This document shows, piece after piece, positions 1 to 7,451 of a stretch of DNA of 19,460 nt. Below the pieces are notes generated by a model that saw only the letters and a list, made by a program, of their open reading frames with translations, searched no databases and was not told the origin of the DNA. This DNA is from an uncultured Gemmatimonadota bacterium (GTDB taxonomy: Bacteria; Gemmatimonadota; Gemmatimonadetes; Gemmatimonadales; Gemmatimonadaceae). The stretch spans positions 1 to 19,460 of the forward strand of contig CAITQY010000083.1 of assembly GCA_903894655.1 (NCBI GenBank). Reading direction: 5' to 3'. The stretch's first letter is position 1; each line of letters starts with the position of its first letter. The translations under genes were made by a program, and so were the position numbers.

Positions 1-930
1 ACCCGTAACCAGGCGCTCGTACGCGATGTACAGCAGCGCGAGTCCCGGTGCTTCATAAATGCCGCGGCTCTTCGCTTCGATGATGCGGTTCTCGATCTGG
101 TCGGACATGCCGAGGCCATGACGACCGCCGATCACGTTCGCTTCCGTGAACAGTTCCAGTGCGCTACCGAATTCCCGACCGTTGATCGCGACCGGATAGC
201 CTTCCACGAACGTGATCGTGACCGTCTCGCGCTGCACCGCCACGTCGTCGCGCCAGTGGGCCACACCCATGATCGGCTGCACGATGTGCATGCCCTTGTT
301 CAGGAACTCGAGATCCTTCGCTTCGTGCGTGGCGCCCAGAATGTTCGAGTCGGTGGAGTACGCCTTCTCGGTGCTCATCTTGTAGTCGAAGCCGCTCTTG
401 ATGAGGTACTCCGACATCTCCGTGCGGCCACCCAGCTCGTCGATGAACTGCTGATCGAGCCATGGCTTGTACACCTTGAGCGACGGGTTCGTGAGCAATC
501 CGTAGCGATAGAACCGCTCGATGTCATTGCCCTTGAACGTGCTGCCGTCACCCCAGATGTTCACATCGTCTTCACGCATGGCCGCTACGAGCATGGTGCC
601 CGTGACCGCGCGTCCCAGCGGCGTGGTGTTGAAGTAGGTGGCGCCGGCGGTCGTAATGTGGAAGGCGCCGCACTGCAGCGCAGCCAGCCCTTCGGCCACC
701 AGATTCGCGCGGCACTCGATCAGCCGGGCCTGCTCGGCGCCGTACGCCATCGCCTTGCGCGGGATTTCGTCGTAGTCCGTCTCGTCGGGCTGTCCCAGGT
801 TCGCCGTGTAGGCGTACGGCACGGCGCCCTTCTCCCGCATCCAATGCAGGGCGGCGCTGGTGTCGAGACCACCGGAAAAGGCGATGCCGACTTTCTCGCC
901 GACAGGAAGACGCTGCAGGATATTGGCCAC
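1..930 (-). CDS. argG: Argininosuccinate synthase, N-terminal 310 residues (C-terminus beyond window)
   Basis: This cytoplasmic enzyme joins citrulline and aspartate at the expense of ATP to form argininosuccinate, the penultimate step of arginine synthesis. The translation reads MANILQRLPVGEKVGIAFSG at the start and carries the ATP-pyrophosphatase loop SGGLDTSAA at residues 19-27, then AYTANLGQPDE. Near the window edge it reads GMSDQIENRIIEAKSRGIYE. It follows the E. coli-type ArgG (about 447 residues) closely, so roughly 137 residues lie outside. I chose the GTG at 930-928 because it aligns exactly with the methionine of E. coli ArgG; no strong ribosome site precedes it. It is divergent from the secreted-protein/asparaginase pair, with about 95 bases between them. 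No other arginine gene is seen here. Confidence 0.95.
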   Translation of the reverse strand, partial: MANILQRLPVGEKVGIAFSGGLDTSAALHWMREKGAVPYAYTANLGQPDETDYDEIPRKAMAYGAEQARLIECRANLVAEGLAALQCGAFHITTAGATYFNTTPLGRAVTGTMLVAAMREDDVNIWGDGSTFKGNDIERFYRYGLLTNPSLKVYKPWLDQQFIDELGGRTEMSEYLIKSGFDYKMSTEKAYSTDSNILGATHEAKDLEFLNKGMHIVQPIMGVAHWRDDVAVQRETVTITFVEGYPVAINGREFGSALELFTEANVIGGRHGLGMSDQIENRIIEAKSRGIYEAPGLALLYIAYERLVTG

Positions 931-1026
931 GGAAAGCTCTGGCTGAACGGTCAGGGATGCGGAAGAGACTCGCAAAATACACCGACAGGCTGCAGAATGG
1001 CCGCACCCCTTTTCGTGAGCTCGCCG
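931..1026. promoter_or_regulatory. Divergent intergenic region between argG and the small secreted protein
   Basis: These 96 bases separate two divergent genes and should hold promoters for both. Read on the minus strand, a TATTTT at about 979-974 could be a -10 element for argG, but no convincing -35 accompanies it. I looked for an ArgR-type box (paired GAAT/ATTC halves) and saw none. Function is inferred from position only. Confidence 0.3.
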
Positions 1027-1497
1027 ATGCGTCTGTCGTGGAAACAGCTCCTGTTCGCCTCCCTGCTCCTCACCGGCGCGCGAACAGCGTACGCCCAACC
1101 GTCCAACCCCCGCTTTGGGCGCTGGCTGCTCAAGTCCGACGCGCCCGCCCCCACCAGCAACATCATGACCTACGCGCCTCTTGGCCCCACCGGCATGCAG
1201 GTCACGATCCAAGCGGTGAACGCGCGCGGCGACACCACCCGTTGGTCATACGCCACCGACTTCGATGGGCGCGACATGCCCGTGACGGGCAATGCCAGCC
1301 AGACACACGCCGCGGTCCGCCCTATCAGTTCGCTGGTGAACGAGATTGTAAACAAGAACAACGGCCGCGTGACGCAGCGACTGACCAATGTGCTCTCGCC
1401 CGATTTCCAGACGATCGCCGTGATCTACATGCGCGAAGATGCCGACGGAAAGACCACCGGCGTCACCTTCGCCACCTACACCCGCATGCCCCTATGA
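1027..1497 (+). CDS. Small secreted protein of unknown function
   Basis: This predicted 156-residue exported protein starts with a clear Sec signal peptide (MRLSWKQLLFASLLL, then cleavage near AYA|QP). The mature part is about 130 residues, rich in strand-forming segments, with motifs such as GRWLLKSDAP, YATDFDGRDMPVTG and GRVTQRL. This pattern resembles small exported proteins common in Acidobacteria and related soil bacteria that begin 'GTWKLN..KS' and contain 'YDGKDYPVTG'; I recall that resemblance from memory and know no role for them. An in-frame ATG at 997 would add ten residues before the signal peptide. I prefer 1027 because the signal peptide then starts normally, though neither start has a strong ribosome site. 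The stop overlaps the asparaginase ATG (ATGA), so the two are probably co-translated. Confidence 0.75.
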   Translation: MRLSWKQLLFASLLLTGARTAYAQPSNPRFGRWLLKSDAPAPTSNIMTYAPLGPTGMQVTIQAVNARGDTTRWSYATDFDGRDMPVTGNASQTHAAVRPISSLVNEIVNKNNGRVTQRLTNVLSPDFQTIAVIYMREDADGKTTGVTFATYTRMPL

Positions 1498-2678
1498 CAC
1501 CGGCTCTCCCACAGACCCGCCTCCGCACCCCGATGCGGCGGGTCGCCCTGCTATTTCTCTCGATGCTGGCCACGACCGGCGCGCTCGAGGCGCAGTCGTC
1601 GGACAGCCCGAAACCGAACCCGCGCCTGCCCAAGGTTCTGCTGATCGCCACTGGTGGCACGATCGCCGGCGTCCAGGACGCGCCGGGTTCGCTCGGCAGC
1701 TATCGCGCGGGGACCCTGACGGCCGAACAGATCATCGCGTCGGTCCCTGAACTGTCGAAGCATGCACAGATCGAGACGGAGCAGTTCTCGAACGTACCGA
1801 GTACGTCGATCACTCCGGCGCAGTGGCTCGCGCTGTCGAAGCGCATAGAAAAGGTGCTCAAGGATCGGGATGATCTGGCCGGCGTGGTGGTCACGCATGG
1901 CACCGACCGGCTGGAAGAGACCGCATTCTTTCTCTATCTCACCGTGCGGTCGAACAAGCCGGTGATCGTGGTGGGTGCGCAGCGACCAGCCACCGGCATC
2001 AGCCCCGATGGGCCGATCAATCTGTTGGCGGCGGTGCGCGTTGCCGCGGCGCCGCAGGCGATCGGCAAAGGCGTGATGGTGGTCATGGACGATCGCATCC
2101 TCTCGGCCCGCGAGGTGCGTAAGATCTACCAGCGCACCGGGGGATTCAGCGGTGGCGAGATGGGCATGCTCGGCGTCGTGGGCGGCAACGGCCCCGACTT
2201 TTTGTTTGCGCCCACGCGACGGCACGGCGAGGACAGCGAGTTCGATATGCGGAAGGTGGACTCACTACCGCGCGTGGAGCTGGCGTACTCGTACCCTGGC
2301 GGCACGGGTCCGCGTTACGATGGACAACCGGCGGGCGTGGCGGTGGCAACGAACGGCATGACGCGGGCCGAGTCGGAGCTGTTCACGGCCCTGCGCCGGG
2401 CGGGCGTGGTGGTGGTCACGGTGTTCGCGTACGGCGACAACATGAGTGCCGCGCGCGATCCCGATGCGCCGCGTGCAGAACCGCGCGCAGAGCCGCGTGC
2501 CGCGGCCCCCGGTGATTCGACACCGTCTGACAGCACTCGAGCACCGCAGCCACCACCGGCGCCGCCGATGGTGACGGCACAGCACCTCACGCCAGCCAAG
2601 GCGCGCATTCTGTTGATGGTGGCGCTGACCCGCAGCAAGGACCCGCTCGAGATCCAGCGGTATTTTTTGCGCTACTGA
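1494..2678 (+). CDS. ansB: Type II (periplasmic) L-asparaginase
   Basis: This enzyme hydrolyses L-asparagine, and often glutamine, to the acid and ammonia. A signal sequence (residues 14-34, ending LEAQ) points to the periplasm. The family's catalytic residues are visible: T56 in ATGGTIAG, Y70 in the mobile loop, T137-D138 in THGTD, and K210 in SAREVRK, matching T12, Y25, T89-D90 and K162 of E. coli AnsB. The C-terminus (LTPAKARILLMVALT, then DPLEIQRYF) also fits. Two oddities stand out: HGTDR replaces the usual HGTDT, and about 40 residues of Ala/Pro/Glu/Arg-rich low complexity (roughly 320-359) sit before the last helix. The ATG at 1494 overlaps the preceding stop. An in-frame ATG at 1533 (MRRVALLFLSML) gives a tidier signal peptide and is a real alternative. 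The symbol is by homology. Confidence 0.9.
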   Translation: MTPALPQTRLRTPMRRVALLFLSMLATTGALEAQSSDSPKPNPRLPKVLLIATGGTIAGVQDAPGSLGSYRAGTLTAEQIIASVPELSKHAQIETEQFSNVPSTSITPAQWLALSKRIEKVLKDRDDLAGVVVTHGTDRLEETAFFLYLTVRSNKPVIVVGAQRPATGISPDGPINLLAAVRVAAAPQAIGKGVMVVMDDRILSAREVRKIYQRTGGFSGGEMGMLGVVGGNGPDFLFAPTRRHGEDSEFDMRKVDSLPRVELAYSYPGGTGPRYDGQPAGVAVATNGMTRAESELFTALRRAGVVVVTVFAYGDNMSAARDPDAPRAEPRAEPRAAAPGDSTPSDSTRAPQPPPAPPMVTAQHLTPAKARILLMVALTRSKDPLEIQRYFLRY

Positions 2679-2681
2679 CGG

Positions 2682-2694
2682 GGGGCCATGCCCC
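2682..2694 (+). terminator. Weak hairpin after asparaginase
   Basis: GGGGC, a three-base loop CAT, and GCCCC form a short stem four bases after the asparaginase stop. There is no T-run behind it, so it may be only an attenuating or mRNA-end structure. Transcription may continue into the receptor gene. Confidence 0.25.
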
Positions 2695-2778
2695 GCTCAT
2701 CATCTTGCCGTGACATGGCCGAGACGGCGTCCGTACATAGCCGTGACGCAAGACACTGTGCAGCGAGTGAATGATGAC

Positions 2779-2797
2779 GGTGATCCATTCGATCACC
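2779..2797. promoter_or_regulatory. Perfect inverted repeat upstream of the TonB receptor gene
   Basis: GGTGATC, spacer CATTC, GATCACC: two perfect 7-base arms with a 5-base spacer, ending 19 bases before the receptor ATG. The size and symmetry fit an operator for a dimeric regulator, or an mRNA hairpin over the leader. It is not followed by a T-run and lies in front of a gene rather than behind one, so a terminator is unlikely. Which regulator would bind is unknown. Confidence 0.4.
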
Positions 2798-2816
2798 TTC
2801 ACTTCTTTAAGACCCC

Positions 2817-5261
2817 ATGCGCCACGACTCTCGTACCGCATTCTTCACGCTTCTCGCCGCGGCATCATCGTCGCTGCTGCTCTCGGCCTCGCTCCTGCGC
2901 GCGCAGGCCACCACCAAGCGCGACTCGGCGCAAGCCCTCGGCAAGGTGATGGTGACCGGCGTGACCGGCCGAGGCAGCGCACGCGCGGCCTCGGGCATCG
3001 ACAGCTCGGTGCTCAAGTCGACTACGCCCGGCACCAGCGCGCTCAAGGCGGTCGAGCGCATTCCCGGCGTCAACATGCAGTCGGTGGACGGCTTCGGCAT
3101 GTACGAGTGGTCCAACCGCATCACCATGCGTGGCTTCCAGACCGCACAGATCGGACAGACGATGGACGGCATCCCGCTCGGTGATATGTCGTATGGCAAC
3201 TGGAACGGACTCGGTGTCGGCCGCGCGGTGGACGCGTCGAACCTCGAGTCGACCGCCGTGGCGCAGGGCAGTGGTGCGCTGGGCACCGCATCCGCCAACA
3301 ACCTTGGTGGTGTCGTGCAGTATTCCACCGCAGAACCGGCGGGTAAGCAGCAGTTCCTGCTGCAGCAGATGGGCGGGCAGAACAGCGCGCGTCGCACGCT
3401 GCTGCGCTACGACATGGGCCTGAAGACCTTCGGCGGTACGAACGGCGTGTCCGCCTTCATGTCGGTGTCCCGGTTCGACTCCGACAAGTGGAAAGGCGGC
3501 GGCGAGCGGCTCTCCAACTTCCCTGGCGAACAGGATTTCCTCTTCGGTCAGAAAGGATTCATTGGTGGCGCCGGCCAGAACTGGCATGAGCAGATCAACC
3601 TGAAGTCCAACCTGTTCATCGGGTCGAGCAAGTTCACGGCCTTCTACAACTACGCGAACAAGAAGGAAAGCGACTACATGGACCTGTCGCTGGGCGTGTT
3701 CAACGCCACCGCGCCGGGTTCGAGCACGTTCGGTTTCGGACCGGACTTCGATTACCTCACCAACTGGTCCACTGCCAAGCAGTTCGCTGAGGCCTCGCTG
3801 CCCAACTACACGCCGCTCACCGATGCGTCGTATTACAGCTCGGCGCAGGGCGCGCGTCTCGATCACCTTGCCTATCTCAAGGGTGAGTTCAAGCCGACCG
3901 CATCAACCCGCATCGAGGTACAGCCGTACCTCCACCTCAATCGTGGTGGTGGCGACTGGCATGCTCCGAGCTACGGCGCGGGCTACAGCCCTGATCCGAT
4001 CATGTTCCGCCAGACGCAGTACAAGGCCAACCGCTCCGGCATCATGGCGAAGGCGACGACGTCCTTCATGGTCGGCGGCATTGCCAACCAGTTCGAAGTC
4101 GGTGGCTGGTACGAGATGAATGCGTCCAGCAACCGTCGTCCGCGCTGGCGCATGAAGAATTATCAGCTCAGCCCGGAAGTGGACTTCACGAAGGTGCTGC
4201 GACTCGACTACGACCGCACCGCCGACGTGACCACCACGCAGTTCCACCTGCAGAACACGAACCGCCTGCTGAATGAAAAGCTCACGCTGTCGTACGGCGC
4301 GAAGCTCGTCTCGGTGAACGCGGATTTCACGAACAACGGCAACACGCCGACGGCCGGTGTCGTGGCGCCGATTTTCGCTGATGCCACGCGTCCGTCGCTG
4401 AATGTGAAAACCGAGGCGGCGCTGCTGCCGCAGGTCGGTGCGGTGTTCAAGATGAACGAGAACAACGAGCTCTTTGCCAACTGGTCGGAGAATGTGAATC
4501 AGTTCCCGCTCAGCCCGGCTGGTGGTGTGTACAACGCGGCGCCGGCCACCTTCGATTTCTTCAAGAACACAGCGAAGGCCGAGCGTGCCACGACGCTGGA
4601 AGTCGGCGCACGCACGCGTCGCGGTAAGGTCGAAGCGGGCGTGACTGGTTACATGATCGATTATCGCAACCGCCTGCTCGGGATCGCGCTCTGCCCGCAG
4701 ACGGTGACCTGCGCGACCGGCTTCGGCAACGTGGGCTCGGTGAACACGGCCGGACTCGAGGGCGTGGTCAACGCCGATCTGGGCAACGGACTGCGTGCCT
4801 TCGGCTCGGCCTCGTACAACAGCTCGAAGTTCGGCGATGACTACCTCGCCAATCAGGCGAATCCGGCGTCGCGCGTGAGCACCAAGGACAAGTACGTGCA
4901 GGACGCGCCGAAGCAGATGGCCACGGCGTCACTGTCGTACACGCGCACCAAGCTCAATCTCACGCTGGGTGGCCGCTATGTGGGCGAGCGGTACTTCACG
5001 TACACGAACGACCTGAACACGGCCGGCGACGGTGAAGGCAAGGTGCCGGGCTACTTCGTGTCGGATCTCTCGGCGCGCTACCGCCTGGGCCGCATCGGGG
5101 CGCTCAAGTCGCTGGAGTTGCAGCTGAACATGAACAACCTGCTCGACGAGCGGTACATCGGCACCATGGGCAGCGGCGGTTTCACCGCGAGCGGTGACAA
5201 CACCACGTTCCTGACGGGCGCTCCGCGTCAGATCTTCTTCTCGGTCAGCACGACGTTCTAG
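2817..5261 (+). CDS. TonB-dependent outer-membrane receptor
   Basis: This 814-residue gated outer-membrane transporter is energised by TonB. A Sec signal peptide (about residues 1-30, ending LLRAQ) is followed by a plug domain at about 43-175 with typical motifs: ALKAVERIPGVN, ITMRGFQ, MDGIPLGD and GTASANNLGGVVQYST. The rest is a beta-barrel of alternating strands, with the late motif LNMNNLLDERY and a terminal SVSTTF whose final Phe is the usual barrel-assembly signal. It lacks the N-terminal carboxypeptidase-regulatory domain of the SusC-type protein in this window and has no adjacent SusD, so it is a classical receptor rather than a RagA/SusC type. The substrate cannot be read from sequence. 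Its position behind a periplasmic asparaginase hints at amino-acid or peptide uptake. An inverted repeat lies just upstream; the ribosome site is weak. Confidence 0.92.
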   Translation: MRHDSRTAFFTLLAAASSSLLLSASLLRAQATTKRDSAQALGKVMVTGVTGRGSARAASGIDSSVLKSTTPGTSALKAVERIPGVNMQSVDGFGMYEWSNRITMRGFQTAQIGQTMDGIPLGDMSYGNWNGLGVGRAVDASNLESTAVAQGSGALGTASANNLGGVVQYSTAEPAGKQQFLLQQMGGQNSARRTLLRYDMGLKTFGGTNGVSAFMSVSRFDSDKWKGGGERLSNFPGEQDFLFGQKGFIGGAGQNWHEQINLKSNLFIGSSKFTAFYNYANKKESDYMDLSLGVFNATAPGSSTFGFGPDFDYLTNWSTAKQFAEASLPNYTPLTDASYYSSAQGARLDHLAYLKGEFKPTASTRIEVQPYLHLNRGGGDWHAPSYGAGYSPDPIMFRQTQYKANRSGIMAKATTSFMVGGIANQFEVGGWYEMNASSNRRPRWRMKNYQLSPEVDFTKVLRLDYDRTADVTTTQFHLQNTNRLLNEKLTLSYGAKLVSVNADFTNNGNTPTAGVVAPIFADATRPSLNVKTEAALLPQVGAVFKMNENNELFANWSENVNQFPLSPAGGVYNAAPATFDFFKNTAKAERATTLEVGARTRRGKVEAGVTGYMIDYRNRLLGIALCPQTVTCATGFGNVGSVNTAGLEGVVNADLGNGLRAFGSASYNSSKFGDDYLANQANPASRVSTKDKYVQDAPKQMATASLSYTRTKLNLTLGGRYVGERYFTYTNDLNTAGDGEGKVPGYFVSDLSARYRLGRIGALKSLELQLNMNNLLDERYIGTMGSGGFTASGDNTTFLTGAPRQIFFSVSTTF

Positions 5262-5280
5262 TGCGGTAGCATCGCGAGCA

Positions 5281-5299
5281 GGCGTACGCCGACGTACGT
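5281..5299. repeat. Two adjacent palindromes sharing CGTACG
   Basis: GGCGTACGCC (5281-5290) and ACGTACGT (5292-5299) are each self-complementary, and their CGTACG cores can pair with each other to form a 6-base stem with a CCGA loop. They lie 20 bases after the receptor stop and about 55 bases before the next start. They could be a weak mRNA-end structure or a binding site; neither is established. Confidence 0.3.
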
Positions 5300-5343
5300 T
5301 GCGTAGATATTTCGCGGTCGTTCTTCATGTCGCCCGACTTCCC

Positions 5344-5350
5344 GGAGAAA
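5344..5350 (+). promoter_or_regulatory. Shine-Dalgarno site GGAGAAA for the 5354 start
   Basis: GGAG ends six bases before the ATG at 5354. This is the best ribosome site on the plus strand of this window and decides the start over an in-frame ATG at 5327, which would place nine extra residues before the signal peptide. Confidence 0.6.
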
Positions 5351-5353
5351 CTC

Positions 5354-5779
5354 ATGTGGACTCCTGCTCTTCTCACGTATGCCGTCACGCTGAGCGCCGG
5401 CCTGCTGGCGACCTCGGCGCAGTCCGGTAAGTGGTTCGCCACGGTGAGCCAGTTACGAAACGGCGGCTCCGCCGACGTGACCGTCGAACCGCGCAACGAC
5501 AAGCAATCACGCGCGAAGATCACCTTTCGCAATGGCAGTCGCGACATGCGCATCGCATGGGACATCGTGGCCGGCAACTGCAATGACCAGGGCGCCCCGA
5601 TCGCACCGCAGGCGGCTTTCACGCAGGCGCAGACGCAGATGGACGGCGGGGGATCGGTCACGGCCGTGATCCCGAAGCTCGAGAGCGGCAAGCGGTATTA
5701 CGTTCGCGTGTTCGATCCGCAGGTGGCGCCGAACGATCAGAATGTGTGGGGCTGCGCGAATATCAGCGAAAAGCCGTAA
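5354..5779 (+). CDS. Small secreted protein of unknown function
   Basis: This predicted 141-residue exported protein has a Sec signal peptide (MWTPALLTYAVTLSAGLLA, then TSAQS) and a mature part of about 115 residues. The mature sequence looks like a small beta-sandwich: ADVTVEPRNDKQSRAKITFRN, then AWDIVAGNCNDQGAPIAP and RYYVRVFDP. Two cysteines (in GNCND and WGCAN) could form a disulfide in the periplasm. I do not recognise a named family. The start is set by GGAGAAA upstream. It follows the TonB receptor by about 90 bases on the same strand and precedes a strong hairpin, so it is either the last gene of that transcript or a separate unit. Confidence 0.7.
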   Translation: MWTPALLTYAVTLSAGLLATSAQSGKWFATVSQLRNGGSADVTVEPRNDKQSRAKITFRNGSRDMRIAWDIVAGNCNDQGAPIAPQAAFTQAQTQMDGGGSVTAVIPKLESGKRYYVRVFDPQVAPNDQNVWGCANISEKP

Positions 5780-5808
5780 GCGATTTACGCTCGCGGTCGC
5801 GCCGAATG

Positions 5809-5841
5809 CAAAGGGGCCGTGCATCATGCGCGGCCCCTTTG
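5809..5841. terminator. Bidirectional hairpin terminator between convergent genes
   Basis: CAAAGGGGCCG (5809-5819) pairs perfectly with CGGCCCCTTTG (5831-5841). The 11-base loop region can pair further (GCA/TGC). It sits between a plus-strand gene ending at 5779 and a minus-strand SusD gene ending at 5863. The AAA/TTT ends of the stem give a short T-run on either strand, as expected for a shared terminator, although the run is only three bases. Confidence 0.65.
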
Positions 5842-5862
5842 TACGTCGTATCGGCAGAGTCC

Positions 5863-7437
5863 TTACGGGGCGGTGCCCGGTGAACCCACGCCGCCGAACG
5901 TGTAGTACGGAATGCCAAGGGAGATCAGCTCACGCCCTGACACGGGAACATGATACGGCGTGCCGGGAACGAGCTTGCCCCAGCCACGCGCGTCCCACCA
6001 CGAGATATCGCCTTCGGTGGGATACAGTTCGATGCGCTTCTCGTACTGAATGGCGTCGAACAGATCGCCGCACGCGCCGTTGTCCTTTCGCGGCACGCAG
6101 TCGCGGCCGGCCGGCGGGCCGTTGGCGTCTACCGCGCGCAATCCAGCCGCCACGCGGGTCGGATTGATGAGTGCCGCGGCGTCGGTGAAACGTCCCACCC
6201 GGAACAGTGCTTCGGCGCGGATGAACTTCATCTCGTCCATCGACATGATCTGAATGAAGGCGCGATTGCCCGAATCAGCCGCCGTATTCAGATAGCGCGT
6301 GGAACGGTACGATGAGGTGAGATACGCGCCATTGGACGCACTACCCATGGTCGTCGTGAGACGCGTAAAGCGGGTACCCGCCACGCTGTTGGTCGCCCCA
6401 TGAATGCGACGGTCCGGCGTCGTGATCGTGAACGCGGTGCGATTAGCGATCGGAGCGGCCACCCACGCCTGATACTTACCAGAGGTGTCGGCCGGACCAA
6501 GCAGACGGTTGTGGATTCGAACCGTATTCTGCGCGAACGAGTTGTTGATATACGTCGAGGCGGTGTTGGCCACGGCCGGATCGGCCTGCCATCCGAAATC
6601 CCGCGTGATACCCGAGTCGAGACGCGCCAGCACGGCATTCCAGTTGACGGCGTTGCGCGCGGCAGGGGTACGTGGCGAGTACACATCAGCGCGCACCAGA
6701 AACGAATACATCACCCGCACCAGCTCATCGCGCGTAATCGGACGGCCGTTGATGAAGAGCGCAGGCCACGTGAAGTTCGGTCCCGCCTTCGCTTCCGCAA
6801 TTACGACGTTCATCTGCGCTTTGGCATTCGCCAACACGTCCTGCCACGGTACCAGGGTGACGTTGGTCTGGTTCAAGCCCGGCGTGATCGAATCCGTGAT
6901 GTAGGCTTGGTCGGTGGCGAGAGCGAGCTTGAGCTGCGAAATGGCAATGATGAACTTCGCAAACAACTTACGATTCGGTGTATCAGCCCCGTCTGGGGTG
7001 GCGGCGTTGATGGCGCCGAACTTGAGTTTGTTATCCCGGATGCCAATAAAGGCTTCGCGGGCACCGGCCGACGCCTCGTACGGCGTCCAATACGACACGC
7101 GAGTGGCGCAGTTTACGTTGTCGCGATTGTTGATGGGGAGCCGCGGTTCAACCGCGAACTCGAGGTACGTCACGCTGGTGGTTGTGATATCGTGCCCCCA
7201 CAAGCTGTAAATCAGCGTGGGGCAGCTGCCGCGATTCACGGCCGTGTAGGCCTTGAAGGAGCCAATCAACGCGGCTTCCGTATTGGCCGCGTTGTTGAAT
7301 ACCGTGGCGATACTGAGGTTGTTCGGATCGGTCACGGCGAGATCGACGCAGCCGGCCAGCGAGGCGGCGGCCATGGTACCGATCAGAAAAGCGGCGCGGC
7401 GGCGTACGGCGACCGGGCGGGACACAGAAGTATGCAT
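5863..7437 (-). CDS. SusD/RagB-family outer-membrane lipoprotein
   Basis: SusD-type proteins are surface lipoproteins that sit as a lid over a SusC channel and capture the substrate. This 524-residue product begins with a basic n-region and a hydrophobic stretch ending in a canonical lipobox LAGC, giving lipidated Cys30. Downstream is VTDPNNLS, typical of the SusD N-terminus. Near the C-terminal half is MDEMKFIRAEALFRVGRFTDA, the conserved SusD helical repeat region, then IQYEKRIELYPTEGDISWWD, the usual 'E-R-R-E-L...W-D-R' block. The ATG has GAGG eight bases upstream (7446-7449, complement), inside the short gap after the SusC stop, so the pair is one operon. The substrate is unknown; the upstream amidase suggests amides or peptides. 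The 3' end is 22 bases from the shared hairpin terminator. Confidence 0.92.
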   Translation of the reverse strand: MHTSVSRPVAVRRRAAFLIGTMAAASLAGCVDLAVTDPNNLSIATVFNNAANTEAALIGSFKAYTAVNRGSCPTLIYSLWGHDITTTSVTYLEFAVEPRLPINNRDNVNCATRVSYWTPYEASAGAREAFIGIRDNKLKFGAINAATPDGADTPNRKLFAKFIIAISQLKLALATDQAYITDSITPGLNQTNVTLVPWQDVLANAKAQMNVVIAEAKAGPNFTWPALFINGRPITRDELVRVMYSFLVRADVYSPRTPAARNAVNWNAVLARLDSGITRDFGWQADPAVANTASTYINNSFAQNTVRIHNRLLGPADTSGKYQAWVAAPIANRTAFTITTPDRRIHGATNSVAGTRFTRLTTTMGSASNGAYLTSSYRSTRYLNTAADSGNRAFIQIMSMDEMKFIRAEALFRVGRFTDAAALINPTRVAAGLRAVDANGPPAGRDCVPRKDNGACGDLFDAIQYEKRIELYPTEGDISWWDARGWGKLVPGTPYHVPVSGRELISLGIPYYTFGGVGSPGTAP

Positions 7438-7445
7438 GGTTGCGG

Positions 7446-7449
7446 CCTC
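7446..7449 (-). promoter_or_regulatory. Ribosome-binding site GAGG for the SusD gene
   Basis: Read on the minus strand, GAGG lies eight bases before the SusD ATG, within the 14-base SusC-SusD gap. It supports the chosen start and close translational linkage of the pair. Confidence 0.5.
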
Positions 7450-7451
7450 GG

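Noticed and set aside
572..1006. Minus-strand open frame covering the argG start
   Set aside because: It is in a different frame from argG, and its translation shows no family pattern, whereas the argG frame shows SGGLDTS and the rest of the enzyme.
118..1026. Upstream extension of the small secreted protein's frame, across argG
   Set aside because: It is antisense to argG, whose minus-strand translation matches argininosuccinate synthase throughout. The signal peptide begins at 1027.
957..1493. Upstream extension of the asparaginase reading frame
   Set aside because: The extra residues are Arg/His/Pro-rich noise in another frame of the small secreted protein. The real N-terminus with a signal peptide begins at 1494 or 1533.
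2865..3866. 333-codon minus-strand frame opposite the TonB receptor
   Set aside because: It is antisense to a clear receptor gene, with an Arg/His/Val-rich shadow composition.
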